DNA of 6,922 bases from Planctomycetaceae bacterium (GTDB lineage Bacteria > Planctomycetota > Planctomycetia > Pirellulales > Pirellulaceae), in the NCBI GenBank assembly GCA_003501565.1, contig DNPC01000540.1, positions 10,879-17,800 on the forward strand. The letters are read 5' to 3'. This document shows, in pieces, positions 6,822 to 6,922 of the stretch (positions are counted from its first letter, which is position 1; each line of letters starts with the position of its first letter). The position numbers and the translations under genes were made by a program. The notes under the pieces were generated by a model. It was not told where the DNA came from. It worked only from the letters and a program-made list of their open reading frames with translations, and did not search any database.

Positions 6822-6828
6822 AAAAACT

Positions 6829-6922
6829 ATGGCGGAGTCATCAGAAGAAAGTCGTTCTGCGATCCGTGAGGCTGGCTTGCGTGCGACACCAGCCCGCATC
6901 GCTACGCTCGACCTTCTAAGAG
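6829..6922 (+). CDS. Fur-family metalloregulator, N-terminal fragment (3' truncated by window)
   Basis: Thirty-one codons are visible before the window ends. After a polar start (MAESSEES), REAGLRATPARIATLDLL matches the first helix of the Fur/Zur/PerR winged-helix DNA-binding domain, whose hallmark is GLRxTPxR. This is a transcription factor that in the family binds DNA as a metal-loaded dimer. The metal-binding and dimerisation half is not in the window, so Fur, Zur, PerR, Mur and Nur types cannot be separated directly. The neighbourhood (divergent merC-like gene and folE2) favours a Zur-like role by inference. Its long foldable leader hints at post-transcriptional control. Confidence 0.8.
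   Translation, partial: MAESSEESRSAIREAGLRATPARIATLDLLR

Larger units (their letters stand above)
6513..6828. promoter_or_regulatory. Divergent regulatory region between merC-like and fur-like genes
   Basis: This 316-bp gap has no convincing protein gene. Its left part (about 6551-6625) is AT-rich and holds candidate -10 boxes for both directions, an 8-bp inverted repeat and four TGCA tetramers. Its right part (about 6611-6790) can fold into several hairpins and would be the transcribed leader of the fur-like gene. The divergent layout suits an autoregulated metalloregulator controlling its neighbours. No match to a textbook Fur or Zur box is visible. Confidence 0.7.

Noticed and set aside
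6793..6828. Upstream in-frame ATG as the start of the fur-like gene
   Set aside because: It would add 12 residues without homology, while the strong GGAGGG supports the ATG at 6829.

Overview
The window looks like a chromosomal segment from a planctomycete, probably Pirellulaceae / Rhodopirellula-like. This is inferred from protein style: an ABC-2 permease fused to a CPBP protease, a very large secreted multidomain enzyme, weak or absent Shine-Dalgarno sequences on most genes, and moderate GC by eye. Taxonomy was not tested. It holds three complete and two truncated protein genes. I see no rRNA, tRNA, CRISPR, insertion sequence or prophage.

Layout. (1) Positions 2-1828, plus strand: the 3' part of an ABC-2/NatB-like permease fused to a CPBP intramembrane protease, ending in a 15-bp tandem repeat. 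(2) Positions 1959-4823, plus strand: a 954-residue exported protein with an unrecognised N-terminal domain, an erythromycin-esterase-superfamily domain with its Glu/His signature intact, and a C-terminal PDZ domain. (3) Positions 4932-5741, minus strand, convergent with gene 2: GTP cyclohydrolase FolE2 (type IB). (4) Positions 5883-6512, minus strand, upstream of folE2: a MerC-domain membrane protein with an unusual Cys-rich loop. (5) Positions 6829-6922, plus strand, divergent from gene 4: the first 31 codons of a Fur-family metalloregulator, cut by the window end.

The right half reads as a metal-homeostasis locus. A Fur-superfamily regulator diverges from a MerC-like membrane protein, which is followed by folE2, the GTP cyclohydrolase known in other bacteria to replace zinc-dependent FolE when zinc is short. 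The simplest model is a Zur-like regulator controlling a merC-folE2 unit. The regulator's metal-binding half lies outside the window, so its metal is inferred from context only.

The most unusual non-coding stretch is the 316-bp divergent intergenic region (6513-6828). It contains four TGCA tetramers spaced 11, 12 and 24 bp apart, an 8-bp inverted repeat whose arms overlap -10-like boxes facing outward on each strand, and a possible structured 5' leader of about 210 nt upstream of the fur-like gene with several hairpins and a candidate pseudoknot. I recognise no known riboswitch in it.
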